Below, piece by piece: positions 51,033 through 61,480 of a DNA stretch of 64,000 nt. Each line of letters opens with the position of its first letter. Position 1 is the first letter of the stretch. The DNA is taken from assembly GCF_013409255.1 (NCBI RefSeq), contig NZ_JACCAS010000001.1, positions 2,356,001-2,420,000 of the forward strand, written 5' to 3'. The notes beneath the pieces are model-generated. The model was not told the DNA's origin, searched no databases, and worked only from the letters and a program-made list of their open reading frames with translations. Both the position numbers and the translations under genes were made by a program. This DNA comes from Paraburkholderia bryophila (lineage in GTDB: Bacteria; Pseudomonadota; Gammaproteobacteria; Burkholderiales; Burkholderiaceae).

Positions 51033-52157
51033 TCAGATTAACGAACCCTGCAAGCCGTCCAGCAGCTTGCGCACCGGCGCCGGCACACCGAACGAATCGA
51101 GATCGCTCAACGTGACCCACGCGGTGTCTGCGTCGCCTAGCACGGTCAGTGCGCCTACCTTGCTATCCAACTCGGCGAGGCGCGGCTCGATATCCAGCTT
51201 GAAGTGCGTGAACACATGCGTGAGCGGCGCCAGCGGCGAGACCGCACCGTCACCGCCGAACGCGCGCGCACGTTCGGCGAGCGCGGCTTCGTCGGCGGCT
51301 TCGGGCAGGCTCCACAAGCCGCCCCAGATGCCCGACGGCGGCCGTTTCTCCAGCATTACCGCGTTGCCGTCGCGCAGCACCAGCATCCACGTACGACGCG
51401 TCGGCACGGTTTTCTTCGGACGCGCCGTGGGCAGTTCGCGCTGACGTCCCGTCACGTTGGCCACGCAGTCGACCGCATACGGGCAGCGCAAACAATCCGG
51501 CTTGCCGCGCACGCACAGCGTGGCGCCGAGGTCCATCAGACCTTGCGTGTAGGCGCTGACTTCGTCGTCCGATGCGTTGAGCGGCAGCAGCGATTCCGCC
51601 AGCGTCCACATTGCGTTTTCGACTTTCTTTTCGCCGGTAAAACCTTCGACGCCGAACACCCGCGCCAGCACGCGCTTCACATTGCCGTCGAGAATCGTCG
51701 CGCGCGCGCCGAACGCGAACGACGCGATCGCCGCCGCCGTCGAACGGCCGATGCCCGGCAACTCCGCGAGTTCTTCGACCGAGGCCGGAAACGCGCCGCC
51801 ATGCCGCTCGACGACGGTCTGCGCGCAGCGATGCAGATTGCGCGCACGCGTGTAGTAGCCGAGACCGGCCCACAGCGCCATGACGTCGTCAACCGGCGCG
51901 GCGGCGAGCGCGGCGACATCCGGACAACGCGCGAGAAACTTCGCGTAGTACGGAATCACCGTCGACACCTGGGTCTGCTGCAACATGATTTCCGACAGCC
52001 AGATGCGATACGGATCGCGCGTGTTTTGCCACGGCAGATCGTGACGCCCATGCTGACGCTGCCACGCGATCAGCCGCGCGGAAAAATCGGACATGACCGG
52101 GAAAGCGGCCTGAGGCGCAGCGGACGAAGTTGAACGCGGTGTTAAGCGAGAAGGCAT
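51033..52157 (-). CDS. mutY: A/G-specific adenine glycosylase
   Basis: A protein of about 374 residues. The helix-hairpin-helix glycosylase core has WLSEIMLQQTQVSTVIPYY and ELPGIGRSTAAAIASFA, with catalytic Asp in ILDGNVKRVLAR. The [4Fe-4S] motif is intact (C-X6-C-X2-C-X5-C in CVRGKPDCLRCPYAVDC). The C-terminal Nudix-like domain (about 250-370) recognises 8-oxoG. It removes A mispaired with 8-oxoG. The start is uncertain: ATG at 52157 or 52094; the conserved core begins at the second. It follows mutM by about 7 bases in the same direction. Confidence 0.95.
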   Translation of the reverse strand: MPSRLTPRSTSSAAPQAAFPVMSDFSARLIAWQRQHGRHDLPWQNTRDPYRIWLSEIMLQQTQVSTVIPYYAKFLARCPDVAALAAAPVDDVMALWAGLGYYTRARNLHRCAQTVVERHGGAFPASVEELAELPGIGRSTAAAIASFAFGARATILDGNVKRVLARVFGVEGFTGEKKVENAMWTLAESLLPLNASDDEVSAYTQGLMDLGATLCVRGKPDCLRCPYAVDCVANVTGRQRELPTARPKKTVPTRRTWMLVLRDGNAVMLEKRPPSGIWGGLWSLPEAADEAALAERARAFGGDGAVSPLAPLTHVFTHFKLDIEPRLAELDSKVGALTVLGDADTAWVTLSDLDSFGVPAPVRKLLDGLQGSLI

Positions 52158-52164
52158 TGAGGAA

Positions 52165-52995
52165 TTAACGCTGACAGGTGGGACAGAAATACGTGGAGCG
52201 CTGCCCCTGCACGATCTGTTTGATCGCCGTTCCACACACGCGGCACGGCAGCCCCGCGCGATCATAGACGAAATAGTCGAGCTGGAAGTACCCGCTTTCG
52301 CCATTACTGCCGACGAAATCGCGCAGCGTACTGCCGCCCTTCTCGATTGCGGCGGCGAGCGTCACCCGCACGGCGTCGGCGAGCAGGTCGTAGCGCACCA
52401 GCGAGACGCGGCCCGCCGCGGTAGTCGGCCGGATGCCGGCGCGAAACAGACTTTCCGACGCGTAGATATTGCCCACGCCGACCACGATTTCACCGGCCAG
52501 CAGTGCCTGCTTCACCGACACCTTGCGCCCGCGCGTGAGACGATGCATCAGCGCACCGGAGAACGCCGGCGAAAACGGCTCCACGCCAAGCCCGGCGAGC
52601 AGCGGATGCTCGAGCACGTCGCCGGCTTCACGCGAATGCCACAGCACCGCCCCAAAGCGCCGGGGATCGCGATAGCGCAGAATGAATTCGTCGAAAATCC
52701 AGTCGACGTGATCGTGTTTCGCCGCGGCCGGCGGATGCGGCACGTGACGCAGCACCCGCAGCGTGCCAGTCATGCCAAGATGCACAATGAACCAGCCCGC
52801 GTCGATTTCGAACAGCAGATACTTGCCGCGCCGCTCGACCTTACGGACCACATGGCCGCGCAAGGTTTTCGCAAGCTCGGCCGGAATCGGCCAGCGCAGC
52901 GCGGGCGTGCGGATGTCGACGCGTTCAACCTTGCGGCCGGACACATACGGTTCGATTCCCCGTCGGGTAACCTCAACTTCTGGCAACTCTGGCAT
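52165..52995 (-). CDS. mutM: formamidopyrimidine-DNA glycosylase
   Basis: A 276-residue Fpg. The N-terminus [18 protein letters not shown] supplies the catalytic Pro and Glu after Met removal. The helix-two-turn-helix region contains [17 protein letters not shown]. The C-terminal zinc finger has [10 protein letters not shown] and FCPTC. It excises 8-oxoG opposite C. With mutY right behind it, both halves of the GO repair system form one operon here. The start is fixed by the invariant N-terminus. Confidence 0.97.
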   Translation of the reverse strand: MPELPEVEVTRRGIEPYVSGRKVERVDIRTPALRWPIPAELAKTLRGHVVRKVERRGKYLLFEIDAGWFIVHLGMTGTLRVLRHVPHPPAAAKHDHVDWIFDEFILRYRDPRRFGAVLWHSREAGDVLEHPLLAGLGVEPFSPAFSGALMHRLTRGRKVSVKQALLAGEIVVGVGNIYASESLFRAGIRPTTAAGRVSLVRYDLLADAVRVTLAAAIEKGGSTLRDFVGSNGESGYFQLDYFVYDRAGLPCRVCGTAIKQIVQGQRSTYFCPTCQR

Positions 52996-53082
52996 GTCTA
53001 ACTGGTCTGCAACTTGCGTGAGTGGTTGTGCGCGTATTGTAGCGAGCGCGTTACAATCGACCGAAACATTGAACGGATTTCC

Positions 53083-54924
53083 ATGAACTTGTCCTTCGTG
53101 AAGCTGTTTTCGAAGCGCCCGGCTAGCGCATTCCGCGTGCCGCACGCCGTGTCCGCCCGCCGGATGCTAGGTGCCGCCGCGCTCGCGGTCTGGGCGCTGG
53201 CCGCCGTGCCCGCGCACGCGCAGGACCCTTCCCCGGACTCGGATGACACTTCAGTCACCCTGCCCGACCCGCTTGGGCCCGCGTCGGCGGAAGACCAGAA
53301 ATCTCTGCCGAATGTGCCGCTGACAAGTCAGATCGTATTCCAGGTGCTCGCCGCCGAAGTCGCGTTGCAACGCGACCAGCCGGCGCCCGCCTACCAGACC
53401 TATCTCGCGCTCGCGCGCGACACGCACGATCCGCGCATGGCGCAACGCGCCACCGAAATCGCGTTGGGCGCGCAAAGCCCGTCGGACGCACTGGCCGCCG
53501 CGCAGTTGTGGCAGCAGTATGCGCCGAGTTCGGAGCGCGCCGCGCAACTCGACGCGTCGCTACTCGTGTTGTCCGGCAAGCCTGACGACGCCGAGCCGAT
53601 CCTCGCCCGCGAACTCACCAAGGTGCCTGCCGAGAATCGCGGCAGCGCCATGCTGGCGTTGCAGTTGCTGCTCTCGCGCGGACCGAATCGCGTTGGTGGG
53701 TTGCACGTGCTGCAGGATCTGTTGAAGAACGACATGGACCGGCCGGAAGCGCAACTGGCGATCGCACGTCAGCAGATTCAGGCGGACGACGCGCCGGGCG
53801 CGCGCAAGTCGCTCGAACAGGCGCTCACGCTCAAGCCGGACTATCTGCCGGCCGCGTTGATGCTGTCGCAGATGGGCCCGGAAGAGCGCAAGGAAGGCAT
53901 TGCGTCGCTCGAAAAGTACGTGCAGCAAAATCCGAAATCGCATGACGCGCGTCTCGCGCTCGCGCAGATGTATCTCGCGAGCGACCGTCTGGACGACGCG
54001 CAGAAGCAGTTCGAGACCATGCACAAGAACGACGCGAAAGATCTCACGCCGCTCATGGCGCTCGCGTTGATCAAGATCCAGCAGAAGAATTTCACCGACG
54101 CGCAAACGTATCTGACGCAATACGCGCAGCAGGCCGAGAAAACGCCGGGCGCAGATCCGGGCCAGGCGTATATCTACTTGGCGCAACTGTCGCTCGAGCA
54201 GAAGAACGAGGCGGCCGCGGGCGACTGGTTGAACAAGATTTCGCCGCAGAGCCAGCAATACGTGCCGGCGCAGATCACACGCGCCCAGTTGCTCGCCAAG
54301 CAGGGCAAGACCGACGACGCGCGCAAGCTGCTGGCCACGCTGCCGGCGCCCGATCCGCGTGACCAGGCGCTGATCGCCCGCACCGACGCGGCGATCCTGT
54401 TCGACGCGAAGCGCTACCCGGAAGCGGAGTCGCGCCTGCAGCAAGCCACGGCGAACTTCCCCGACGATCCCGATCTGACCTATGACTACGCTATGGCCGC
54501 CGAAAAAACCGGCCATTACGATGTGATGGAAGCGCAGTTGCGCAAGCTGATCCAGACGCAGCCGGACAATCCCCAGGCGTACAACGCACTCGGGTATTCG
54601 CTGGCCGATCGTGGCCAGCGCCTCCCGGAAGCGGACAAGCTGGTCGAGAAGGCGTCGTCGCTGGCGCCTAACGACGCGTTCATCATGGACAGCGTCGGCT
54701 GGGTCAAATTCCGCATGGGCGATACGTCGGACGCGATCAAGCTGCTGCGCAAAGCGTACGACATCCAGCCGAACGCCGAAATCGGCGCGCATCTCGGCGA
54801 AGTGCTGTGGAAAACCGGCGCGCAGGACCAGGCACGCGCGGCGTTCCGCGACGCCCGCAAGCTCGAACCGGACAACGACACGCTGGTCAAAACGCTTCAA
54901 CGTCTCCAGGTGAACGATCTTTGA
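53083..54924 (+). CDS. exported tetratricopeptide repeat protein
   Basis: A 613-residue protein. The signal peptide covers about residues 1-47 (cleavage after AHA) and the rest is TPR-like helical repeats. Clear repeats lie near [46 protein letters not shown] and the C-terminal [25 protein letters not shown]. It resembles the TPR protein preceding lolB in beta-proteobacteria, probably a periplasmic scaffold. It is divergent from mutM with under 100 bases between, and its stop overlaps the lolB start. Confidence 0.92.
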   Translation: MNLSFVKLFSKRPASAFRVPHAVSARRMLGAAALAVWALAAVPAHAQDPSPDSDDTSVTLPDPLGPASAEDQKSLPNVPLTSQIVFQVLAAEVALQRDQPAPAYQTYLALARDTHDPRMAQRATEIALGAQSPSDALAAAQLWQQYAPSSERAAQLDASLLVLSGKPDDAEPILARELTKVPAENRGSAMLALQLLLSRGPNRVGGLHVLQDLLKNDMDRPEAQLAIARQQIQADDAPGARKSLEQALTLKPDYLPAALMLSQMGPEERKEGIASLEKYVQQNPKSHDARLALAQMYLASDRLDDAQKQFETMHKNDAKDLTPLMALALIKIQQKNFTDAQTYLTQYAQQAEKTPGADPGQAYIYLAQLSLEQKNEAAAGDWLNKISPQSQQYVPAQITRAQLLAKQGKTDDARKLLATLPAPDPRDQALIARTDAAILFDAKRYPEAESRLQQATANFPDDPDLTYDYAMAAEKTGHYDVMEAQLRKLIQTQPDNPQAYNALGYSLADRGQRLPEADKLVEKASSLAPNDAFIMDSVGWVKFRMGDTSDAIKLLRKAYDIQPNAEIGAHLGEVLWKTGAQDQARAAFRDARKLEPDNDTLVKTLQRLQVNDL

Positions 54925-55556
54925 TGCGTCTTTCCCGTTTGCTTTCCTTTCCCCGGGCGCTGCGTGGCGCGGTGCTCGGATTCGCAGCGGCGGCGGCTGT
55001 CGCGTTGGCCGGCTGTGCGTCGGTCGCGCCGAAAGGGCCGTCCACGTCGAATGCCGCGACTTCCCTGACCGCGCAGACCAGCCGCGCTTATCAAGGCCGG
55101 TTCGCGATCCAGTACAACGATCAGAACGGCCAGCAGCGCAACGCGTACGGCAACTTCATCTGGCAGGAAACCGGCGACACCGTGACCCTGCAGTTGCGCA
55201 ATCCGCTCGGCCAGACGCTGGCGGTGGTGACGTCGTCGCCGGCCTCGGCCACGCTCGAACTGCCGAACAAGCAACCGCTCACCGCGGATAACGTCTCCAC
55301 GTTGATGCAGAACGCGCTCGGCTTCGCGCTGCCGGTCGAAGGGCTGCGTTATTGGCTGCAACCGTCGCCAGCCCCGACTTCGCGCGCGAAGACAGAGAGG
55401 GATCCGGACCAGCCCTCGCGTCTGAAGCAGATCACGCAGGACGGCTGGACGATCGACTACCTTGCGTACGCCGATGCCCCGGCCACCGGCGTGAAGCGCC
55501 TGAACCTGAGCCGTTCGGAACCGCCGCTCGACATCAAGCTCGTGCTGGATCAGTAA
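54924..55556 (+). CDS. lolB: outer membrane lipoprotein receptor LolB
   Basis: A 210-residue lipoprotein. A signal peptide with lipobox LAGC (Cys about residue 29) precedes a LolB beta-sheet domain (AYQGRFAIQYN; NAYGNFIWQETGDTVTLQLRNPLGQTLA). It receives lipoproteins from LolA and inserts them in the outer membrane. The ATG overlaps the stop of the TPR gene by one base. Confidence 0.93.
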   Translation: MRLSRLLSFPRALRGAVLGFAAAAAVALAGCASVAPKGPSTSNAATSLTAQTSRAYQGRFAIQYNDQNGQQRNAYGNFIWQETGDTVTLQLRNPLGQTLAVVTSSPASATLELPNKQPLTADNVSTLMQNALGFALPVEGLRYWLQPSPAPTSRAKTERDPDQPSRLKQITQDGWTIDYLAYADAPATGVKRLNLSRSEPPLDIKLVLDQ

Positions 55557-55644
55557 CGCATCGACTCGCGCCGCGCTTCGACTGATGTCGTCGCGCTGCC
55601 TCGCTTTTTAGCGCCGCTATGGCGCACGTAGCCTCGAATCACTC

Positions 55645-56526
55645 ATGATTGAAACCACCGATTCGCTGCGCGATTGCCTCGCGCCCGCGAAACTCAACCT
55701 CTTCCTGCACATCACGGGCCGTCGGCCGGATGGCTATCACACGCTGCAAACGGTCTTCCAGTTGCTCGACTGGGGCGACACGCTGCACTTCAAGCGCCGC
55801 GAAGACGGGCTGATCACGCGCAGCACCGAGATCGCCGACGTACCGGCGGAACACGACCTCACGGTGCGCGCCGCGACGCTATTGAAGGCGCATACGGGCT
55901 CGCGCGAAGGCGTCGACATCGAAATCGACAAGCGCCTGCCGATGGGCGCCGGCCTCGGCGGCGGCAGTTCCGACGCGGCGACCACGCTGCTTGCGCTGAA
56001 CCGTCTGTGGAAGCTCGATTTGCCCCGCCTTGAACTGCAGGAACTGGCGCTGAAACTCGGCGCGGACGTGCCGTTCTTTGTTTTTGGAAGAAATGCGTTC
56101 GCGGAGGGTGTCGGAGAAGCATTGGACGTTGTACAATTGCCGCCGCGCCATTTCCTAGTAGTGACGCCGAGAGTTCAGGTTCCCACTGCAGCGATTTTTT
56201 CCGAAAAAGCGTTGACAAGAGATTCGAAACCTCTCATAATTACGGACTTTCCTGCAGAACTTAGCTGCAATACTGAATGGCCAGAAAGTTTTGGCCGCAA
56301 TGACATGCAGCAGGTTGTCGTAGGAAAATACGCGGAAGTAGCGCAAGTGCTGCGATGGTTTGAAAACGTCGCGCCAGCGCGGATGTCTGGATCAGGTGCA
56401 AGTGTCTTTGCAGCGTTTCGTAGTAAAGTTGAGGCAGAGGCGGCGCAAGCCAATCTGCCCGGCAAATGGAACAGCGCAGTGGCCGCCAGTCTAGAGCAAC
56501 ATCCACTCTTTACTTTCGCGTCATAG
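55645..56526 (+). CDS. ispE: 4-diphosphocytidyl-2-C-methyl-D-erythritol kinase
   Basis: A 293-residue GHMP kinase. Substrate motif [25 protein letters not shown]-binding loop [18 protein letters not shown], and C-terminal [12 protein letters not shown]. It phosphorylates CDP-ME in the MEP isoprenoid pathway. The 3' half is notably AT-rich compared with the 5' half (25 of 60 bases are G/C at 56221-56280). It contains a near-perfect sigma-70 promoter at 56212-56240. tRNA-Gln follows 51 bases after the stop. Confidence 0.96.
   Translation: MIETTDSLRDCLAPAKLNLFLHITGRRPDGYHTLQTVFQLLDWGDTLHFKRREDGLITRSTEIADVPAEHDLTVRAATLLKAHTGSREGVDIEIDKRLPMGAGLGGGSSDAATTLLALNRLWKLDLPRLELQELALKLGADVPFFVFGRNAFAEGVGEALDVVQLPPRHFLVVTPRVQVPTAAIFSEKALTRDSKPLIITDFPAELSCNTEWPESFGRNDMQQVVVGKYAEVAQVLRWFENVAPARMSGSGASVFAAFRSKVEAEAAQANLPGKWNSAVAASLEQHPLFTFAS
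56212..56240 (+). promoter_or_regulatory. sigma-70 promoter inside ispE, for tRNA-Gln and prs
   Basis: A consensus -35 TTGACA (56212-56217), exactly 17 bases, then CATAAT (56235-56240, one mismatch). Transcription would start near 56247, within ispE, and read into tRNA-Gln 330 bases downstream and on into prs. It is the best promoter match I found in the window. Confidence 0.75.
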
Positions 56527-56577
56527 TTTTGCGTCATCGAACGAAACTCCACGTTCGGTGAGGCTCAAAGTTAGTGT

Positions 56578-56654
56578 AGGGGAGTCGCCAAGTTGGTTAA
56601 GGCACCGGATTTTGATTCCGGCATTCGAAGGTTCGACTCCTTCCTCCCCTGCCA
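56578..56654 (+). tRNA. tRNA-Gln (anticodon TTG)
   Basis: A complete cloverleaf. The acceptor stem AGGGGAG pairs with CTCCCCT. The D-arm contains the GTTGGTTAAGGC region, the anticodon stem CCGGA/TCCGG has loop TTTTGAT and anticodon TTG, and the T-arm has the GGTTCGACTCC core. The CCA end is encoded (56652-56654). It reads CAA/CAG glutamine codons. It lies between ispE and prs on the same strand. Confidence 0.97.
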
Positions 56655-56699
56655 AAAATTCTCGCATTTCCCTCGCCCCCAGCCTGAAGTAGGTGCACG

Positions 56700-57656
56700 A
56701 TGAGCAGCCATGACGGCCTGATGGTTTTTACTGGCAACGCAAATCCCGCGCTTGCACAGGAAGTCGTCAAAATCCTCGGTATTCCCCTCGGCAAAGCAAT
56801 GGTTAGCCGTTTCTCGGACGGTGAAATCCAGGTCGAGATTCAGGAAAACGTGCGTGGCAAGGATGTTTTCGTCCTGCAGTCCACATGCGCACCGGCGAAC
56901 GACAATCTGATGGAACTGATGATCATGGTCGATGCGCTCAAGCGCGCATCCGCCGGCCGGATCACCGCAGCCATCCCCTACTTCGGTTATGCCCGTCAGG
57001 ATCGTCGCCCGCGTTCGGCGCGCGTCGCCATTTCGGCGAAGATCGTGGCGAACATGCTGGAAATCGCCGGCGTCGAGCGGATCATCACGATGGATCTGCA
57101 CGCCGACCAGATTCAAGGTTTCTTCGACATTCCGGTCGACAACATTTACGCCACGCCCGTGCTGCTCGGTGATCTTCGCCAGAAGAACTACGAGAACCTG
57201 CTGGTCGTTTCGCCGGACGTTGGCGGCGTGGTGCGTGCCCGGGCTTTGGCGAAGCAACTGAATTGCGATCTCGCAATCATCGACAAACGTCGCCCGAAGG
57301 CGAACATCGCCGAAGTGATGAACATCATCGGTGAAGTCGAAGGCCGTACCTGCGTGATCATGGACGACATGGTCGACACCGCCGGCACGCTCTGCAAGGC
57401 AGCTCAGGTTTTGAAGGAACGTGGTGCGAAGCAGGTGTTCGCTTACGCTACCCACCCGGTTCTGTCGGGCGGTGCAGGCGAGCGTATCGCGGCTTCCGCA
57501 CTCGACGAACTCGTTGTCACGGACACGATCCCGCTCGGCGAAGAAGCCCGCTCGTGCGCAAAGATCCGTTCGCTGACCAGCGCCGGTTTGCTGGCCGAAA
57601 CGTTCTCGCGGATTCGCCGCGGCGACTCGGTCATGTCACTGTTCGCTGAAAGTTAA
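56700..57656 (+). CDS. prs: ribose-phosphate pyrophosphokinase
   Basis: A 318-residue PRPP synthetase. The N-terminus is [21 protein letters not shown], with [21 protein letters not shown], the flexible loop [14 protein letters not shown], metal/substrate His in [17 protein letters not shown], and PRPP loop [14 protein letters not shown]. It makes PRPP for nucleotide, histidine and tryptophan synthesis. It is preceded by tRNA-Gln and followed by two hairpins and rplY. Confidence 0.98.
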   Translation: MSSHDGLMVFTGNANPALAQEVVKILGIPLGKAMVSRFSDGEIQVEIQENVRGKDVFVLQSTCAPANDNLMELMIMVDALKRASAGRITAAIPYFGYARQDRRPRSARVAISAKIVANMLEIAGVERIITMDLHADQIQGFFDIPVDNIYATPVLLGDLRQKNYENLLVVSPDVGGVVRARALAKQLNCDLAIIDKRRPKANIAEVMNIIGEVEGRTCVIMDDMVDTAGTLCKAAQVLKERGAKQVFAYATHPVLSGGAGERIAASALDELVVTDTIPLGEEARSCAKIRSLTSAGLLAETFSRIRRGDSVMSLFAES

Positions 57657-57668
57657 GTATTTGCGAAG

Positions 57669-57705
57669 GCGCCGCGCGTCGCTTCAGGCGGCCCGCGGCG
57701 CTTTT
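57669..57705 (+). terminator. intrinsic terminator of prs
   Basis: GCGCCGCG (57669-57676) and CGCGGCGC (57694-57701) form an 8-base-pair stem, with a 17-base loop that may fold further. TTTT follows. It lies just past the prs stop. Confidence 0.65.
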
Positions 57706-57747
57706 GCACAATCGGCATGAACGAACGAAGGTTTGTGCCGCAGCTCT

Positions 57748-57784
57748 GGGGCCTCAGCCATAACGGCTTGGAGGCCCCGTTTTT
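57748..57784 (+). terminator. second hairpin terminator/attenuator directly before rplY
   Basis: GGGGCCTC pairs with GAGGCCCC, and inside it AGCC pairs with GGCT around ATAAC. GTTTTT follows. It ends only 36 bases before the rplY start, with no visible promoter between. It may act as an attenuator in the rplY leader. Confidence 0.65.
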
Positions 57785-57820
57785 ACTGCCTGGTCGCGGG
57801 CAGTGCATTGGAGATTCAAC

Positions 57821-58441
57821 ATGAAAGTAGTCGCTTTCGAACGTTCTTTGCAAGGTACGGGTGCGAGCCGCCGCCTGCGTATCGCGGGTAAGACCCCGGG
57901 TATCGTATATGGCGCTGGTGCTGACACGCAATTGGTCGAACTGGACCACAACGCACTGTGGCACGCGCTGAAGAAAGAAGTTTTCCACTCGTCGATCCTC
58001 GAATTGGAAGTGGCAGGCAAGTCGGAACAGGTTCTGCTGCGCGACGTGCAATACCACCCGTTCCGTCAGCTCGTGCTGCACGTGGACTTCCAACGTGTCG
58101 ACGCGAAGAAGAAGCTGCACACCAAGGTGCCGCTGCACTTCATGAACCAGGAATCGAACCCGGCAGTCAAGCTGTCGAGCGCGGTGATCTCGCACGTCAT
58201 CAACGAAATCGAAATCGAGTGCCTGCCGTCGGCACTGCCGGAATTCCTCGAAGTTGATCTGGCAACGATCGAAGCAGGTCACTCGGTTCACGCCAAGGAC
58301 ATCAAGCTGCCGGCAGGTGTGTCGCTGGTTGCTCACGTCGAAGCAGAAAATCCGGTGATCGCAGCTGCAACGATCCCGGCTGGCGCAATCGCTGAAGGCG
58401 ACGCTGCCGCTGCTGCTGAAGGCGAAAAGCCGGCTGCTTAA
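57821..58441 (+). CDS. rplY: 50S ribosomal protein L25 (Ctc form)
   Basis: A 206-residue long-form L25. The N-terminal 5S-rRNA-binding domain (about 1-95: [30 protein letters not shown]) is followed by a C-terminal CTC beta domain and an Ala/Glu-rich tail. The start at 57821 has GGAG 7 bases upstream. Codon use is strongly biased, as expected for a highly expressed protein. It precedes pth, a conserved pair. Confidence 0.97.
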   Translation: MKVVAFERSLQGTGASRRLRIAGKTPGIVYGAGADTQLVELDHNALWHALKKEVFHSSILELEVAGKSEQVLLRDVQYHPFRQLVLHVDFQRVDAKKKLHTKVPLHFMNQESNPAVKLSSAVISHVINEIEIECLPSALPEFLEVDLATIEAGHSVHAKDIKLPAGVSLVAHVEAENPVIAAATIPAGAIAEGDAAAAAEGEKPAA

Positions 58442-58502
58442 GAATGCCTCAGGCAAAGAACAAGTAATCCTCTCGATCCGTTTCAATGAAACGGTCGATG
58501 TG

Positions 58503-58535
58503 ACCCGCCGAGGTTCGCCCCGGCGGGTTTTTTTT
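58503..58535 (+). terminator. intrinsic terminator after rplY
   Basis: ACCCGCCG and CGGCGGGT pair over a 10-base loop and are followed by a long T-run. It lies between rplY and pth, so the in-frame extension of pth through this hairpin is not coding. Confidence 0.9.
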
Positions 58536-58592
58536 CGTTTTCTTTTCGGCACGGCGGCGTTCAGCTACCGGGCCAGACGGACCAACGCAATC

Positions 58593-59195
58593 ATGATCAA
58601 GCTGATCGTCGGGCTCGGCAATCCGGGCGCCGAATACACCGCGACGCGCCACAACGCCGGCTTCTGGCTGGTCGATCAATTGGCGCGCGAAGCAGGCACG
58701 ACGCTGCGCGACGAGCGGCGCTTCCACGGTTTCTACGCGAAGGCGCGGCTGCACGGTGAGGAAGTGCATCTGCTGGAGCCGCAGACTTATATGAACCGCT
58801 CGGGTCAATCGGTAGTGGCGGTGGCGCAGTTCTTCAAAATTCTGCCCGATGAGATTCTGGTCACGCATGACGAGCTCGACATGCCGCCCGGCAGCGTCAA
58901 GCTGAAACTGGGCGGTGGCAGCGGCGGCCATAACGGTCTGAAGGACATCACTGCGCATTTGTCGTCGCAGCAATATTGGCGGCTGCGGATCGGCATTGGA
59001 CATCCGCGTGACCTGATTCCCGAAAGCGCGCGTGCCGGCGCCAAGCCGGATGTCGCCAATTACGTGCTGAAGCCGCCGCGGCGTGAAGAGCAGGACGTCA
59101 TCGATGCATCGGTCGAGCGCGCGCTCGCTGTCATGCCGCAGATCATCAAGGGCGAGCTGGAACGGGCGATGACCCAGTTGCATCGCAATCCGTGA
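58593..59195 (+). CDS. pth: peptidyl-tRNA hydrolase
   Basis: A 200-residue Pth. [25 protein letters not shown] contains the catalytic His; [12 protein letters not shown] and the Asp-containing [13 protein letters not shown] follow, and [13 protein letters not shown] completes the active site. It releases peptides from stalled tRNAs. The ATG at 58593 gives the invariant N-terminus; no ribosome site is evident. Confidence 0.97.
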   Translation: MIKLIVGLGNPGAEYTATRHNAGFWLVDQLAREAGTTLRDERRFHGFYAKARLHGEEVHLLEPQTYMNRSGQSVVAVAQFFKILPDEILVTHDELDMPPGSVKLKLGGGSGGHNGLKDITAHLSSQQYWRLRIGIGHPRDLIPESARAGAKPDVANYVLKPPRREEQDVIDASVERALAVMPQIIKGELERAMTQLHRNP

Positions 59196-59245
59196 CCGAT
59201 CTACGAGCTGACGTGCTCTGAACTGGTATAGGCTGACTCGCCTTG

Positions 59246-59265
59246 CCCCGCTCGTCGCGGGGTTT
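59246..59265 (+). terminator. weak hairpin between pth and hisC
   Basis: CCCCGC and GCGGGG pair over a 5-base loop and are followed by only TTTC. A weak terminator for pth at most. Confidence 0.4.
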
Positions 59266-59296
59266 CACGCCGCATCGCCCTCGATAGGAGAATCGC

Positions 59297-60376
59297 TTGA
59301 GCCGCTATTGGAGTGACGTCGTTCATCGTCTGACGCCGTATGTGCCGGGCGAACAGCCCGTGGCCACGCATCCGGTGAAGCTGAATGCCAACGAGAATCC
59401 CTATCCGCCATCACCGCGCGTGGTCGAGGCGATCCGCCGCGAGTTGGGCGAAGCCGGCGAGTCTCTGCGGCGTTATCCGGATCCGACGGCGCTCAAGCTG
59501 CGCGAAACGGTAGCCGCGCATCATGGCATCCGCGCCGAGCAGATCTTCGTGGGCAACGGCTCGGACGAAGTGCTCGCGCTCACGTTCCAGGCGCTGCTAA
59601 AACACGATAAACCCTTGCTGTTCCCGGATATCACGTACAGCTTTTATCCGACCTACGCGCAGCTGTTCGAGGTGGAATACAAAACCATTCCGCTCGACGA
59701 CAGCTTCGCCATTCACATCGGCGATTACGCGACGCCGAATGGCGGCGTCCTGCTCCCGAATCCGAACGCGCCGACGGGCCGTCCGCTGCCGCTCGCCGAG
59801 ATCGAGCGTCTGGTCGCGCGCAACACCGATTCCGTCGTGGTGATCGACGAGGCCTACGTGGATTTCGGCGCGGAGTCGGCCATCGCGCTGCTGGACCGTT
59901 ATCCGAATCTGCTTGTCATTCAAACCGTGTCGAAGGCGCGATCGCTTGCCGGTATGCGCGTCGGCTTTGCGTTCGGCCATCCAGCGCTGATCGATGCGCT
60001 TAACCGCGTGAAGGACAGCTTCAACTCGTATCCGCTCGACCGGCTCGCGCAGGTCGCCGCCACAGCGTCCTATGAAGACGACGCGTGGTTTCGCGACCAT
60101 TGCGCCAAGGTGATCGCGAGCCGCGAGCGGCTGGCCGCGGGACTGACGGCGCTGGGCTTCGAGGTGGTGCCGTCGGCGGCGAATCTGCTGTTCGCGCGCC
60201 ATGAGGGTTACGACGCCGCCACGCTCGTGTTGCGGCTCAGGGAAAGGGAGATTTTCGTGCGCCATTTCAAGGCGCCGCGAATCGACCAGCATCTGCGGAT
60301 CTCAGTCGGCACCGACGCCGAATGCGAGATTCTGTTGGCCGCGCTGCGCGATATTTTCAGCGCGTACATCGGATAA
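59297..60376 (+). CDS. hisC: histidinol-phosphate aminotransferase
   Basis: A 359-residue PLP-dependent aminotransferase. [14 protein letters not shown] is near the N-terminus, followed by [11 protein letters not shown] and [11 protein letters not shown]. The PLP Lys is in [16 protein letters not shown], and the C-terminal substrate Arg is in HLRISVGT. It catalyses step seven of histidine synthesis. The start is TTG at 59297, backed by GGAG 6 bases upstream. It is not in a his operon here, so a second hisC may exist elsewhere. Confidence 0.94.
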   Translation: MSRYWSDVVHRLTPYVPGEQPVATHPVKLNANENPYPPSPRVVEAIRRELGEAGESLRRYPDPTALKLRETVAAHHGIRAEQIFVGNGSDEVLALTFQALLKHDKPLLFPDITYSFYPTYAQLFEVEYKTIPLDDSFAIHIGDYATPNGGVLLPNPNAPTGRPLPLAEIERLVARNTDSVVVIDEAYVDFGAESAIALLDRYPNLLVIQTVSKARSLAGMRVGFAFGHPALIDALNRVKDSFNSYPLDRLAQVAATASYEDDAWFRDHCAKVIASRERLAAGLTALGFEVVPSAANLLFARHEGYDAATLVLRLREREIFVRHFKAPRIDQHLRISVGTDAECEILLAALRDIFSAYIG

Positions 60377-60461
60377 CCGGGCGCGCAAAGCACGACGCGC
60401 GGGGATTGGCGCTTTACGCGTCACACGCGCACGAGCACGCGCACGCAAAAAGCAAAGCCCA

Positions 60462-60499
60462 ACCCCAAAAGCAAACGGCGAGGCCCAAGCCTCGCCGTT
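60462..60499 (-). terminator. intrinsic terminator of the ferredoxin gene
   Basis: AACGGCGAGG (60474-60483) and CCTCGCCGTT (60490-60499) form a perfect 10-base-pair stem with a 6-base loop. On the minus strand TTTGCTTTTG follows, fitting the leftward ferredoxin transcript. Confidence 0.8.
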
Positions 60500-60531
60500 C
60501 ATCCACTCTCGCATCGCGCTAATTCGCGCGA

Positions 60532-60822
<291 letters not shown>

Positions 60823-60852
60823 TTAATCCGTCAAACCGACAGTTTACGCCGG

Positions 60853-61368
60853 TTACGGTTGTCCCGCCGACGCCTCGCCGCTGGTATCCAGCGCGGCGAC
60901 TTTCTCTTTCAGCCATTTTTCGACCGACGGGAACACGAATTTGCTGACATCGCCGCCCAATTGCGCGATTTCACGCACGATGGTGCCGGAGATGAACTGA
61001 TACTGATCGGACGGCGTCATGAACATGGTTTCGACGTCGGGCAGCAGATAGCGGTTCATGCCGGCCATCTGAAACTCGTATTCGAAGTCCGACACGGCGC
61101 GCAGGCCTCGCACGATCACCCGCGCGTTATTGCTGCGCACGAAGTCCTTCAGCAGGCCCTTGAAGCTCATCACCTGAACGTTCGGGTAGTGCCCCAGCAC
61201 TTCGTGAGCGATGTCGAGGCGCTCCTCCAGCGTGAAGAACGGCTTCTTGTTGCGGCTGTCGGCAACGCCCACCACCAGCGTGTCGAAAATGCTCGACGCG
61301 CGCCGCACGAGGTCTTCGTGACCGCGAGTCAGCGGGTCGAATGTGCCCGGGTACACGGCGACTACCAT
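60853..61368 (-). CDS. coaD: phosphopantetheine adenylyltransferase
   Basis: A 171-residue nucleotidyltransferase. [21 protein letters not shown] includes the (T/H)xGH motif, with [20 protein letters not shown] and [17 protein letters not shown] near the end. It makes dephospho-CoA in CoA synthesis. The start at 61368 has GGAG 8 bases before it; a Met eight codons upstream is less likely. Confidence 0.96.
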   Translation of the reverse strand: MVVAVYPGTFDPLTRGHEDLVRRASSIFDTLVVGVADSRNKKPFFTLEERLDIAHEVLGHYPNVQVMSFKGLLKDFVRSNNARVIVRGLRAVSDFEYEFQMAGMNRYLLPDVETMFMTPSDQYQFISGTIVREIAQLGGDVSKFVFPSVEKWLKEKVAALDTSGEASAGQP

Positions 61369-61480
61369 GAGACTTCTCCTCTCTTCAGACATAGGGGCAC
61401 GTCAAAGCGTCCATCCGACGCCGTCGGCACCGACCGCGCGCGTAACGGCAAACCGCCCGGCGCTTGTTATGGAACGCGCA

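Noticed and set aside
58500..58592. Upstream extension of pth
   Set aside because: It crosses the rplY terminator hairpin, and the invariant pth N-terminus starts at 58593.
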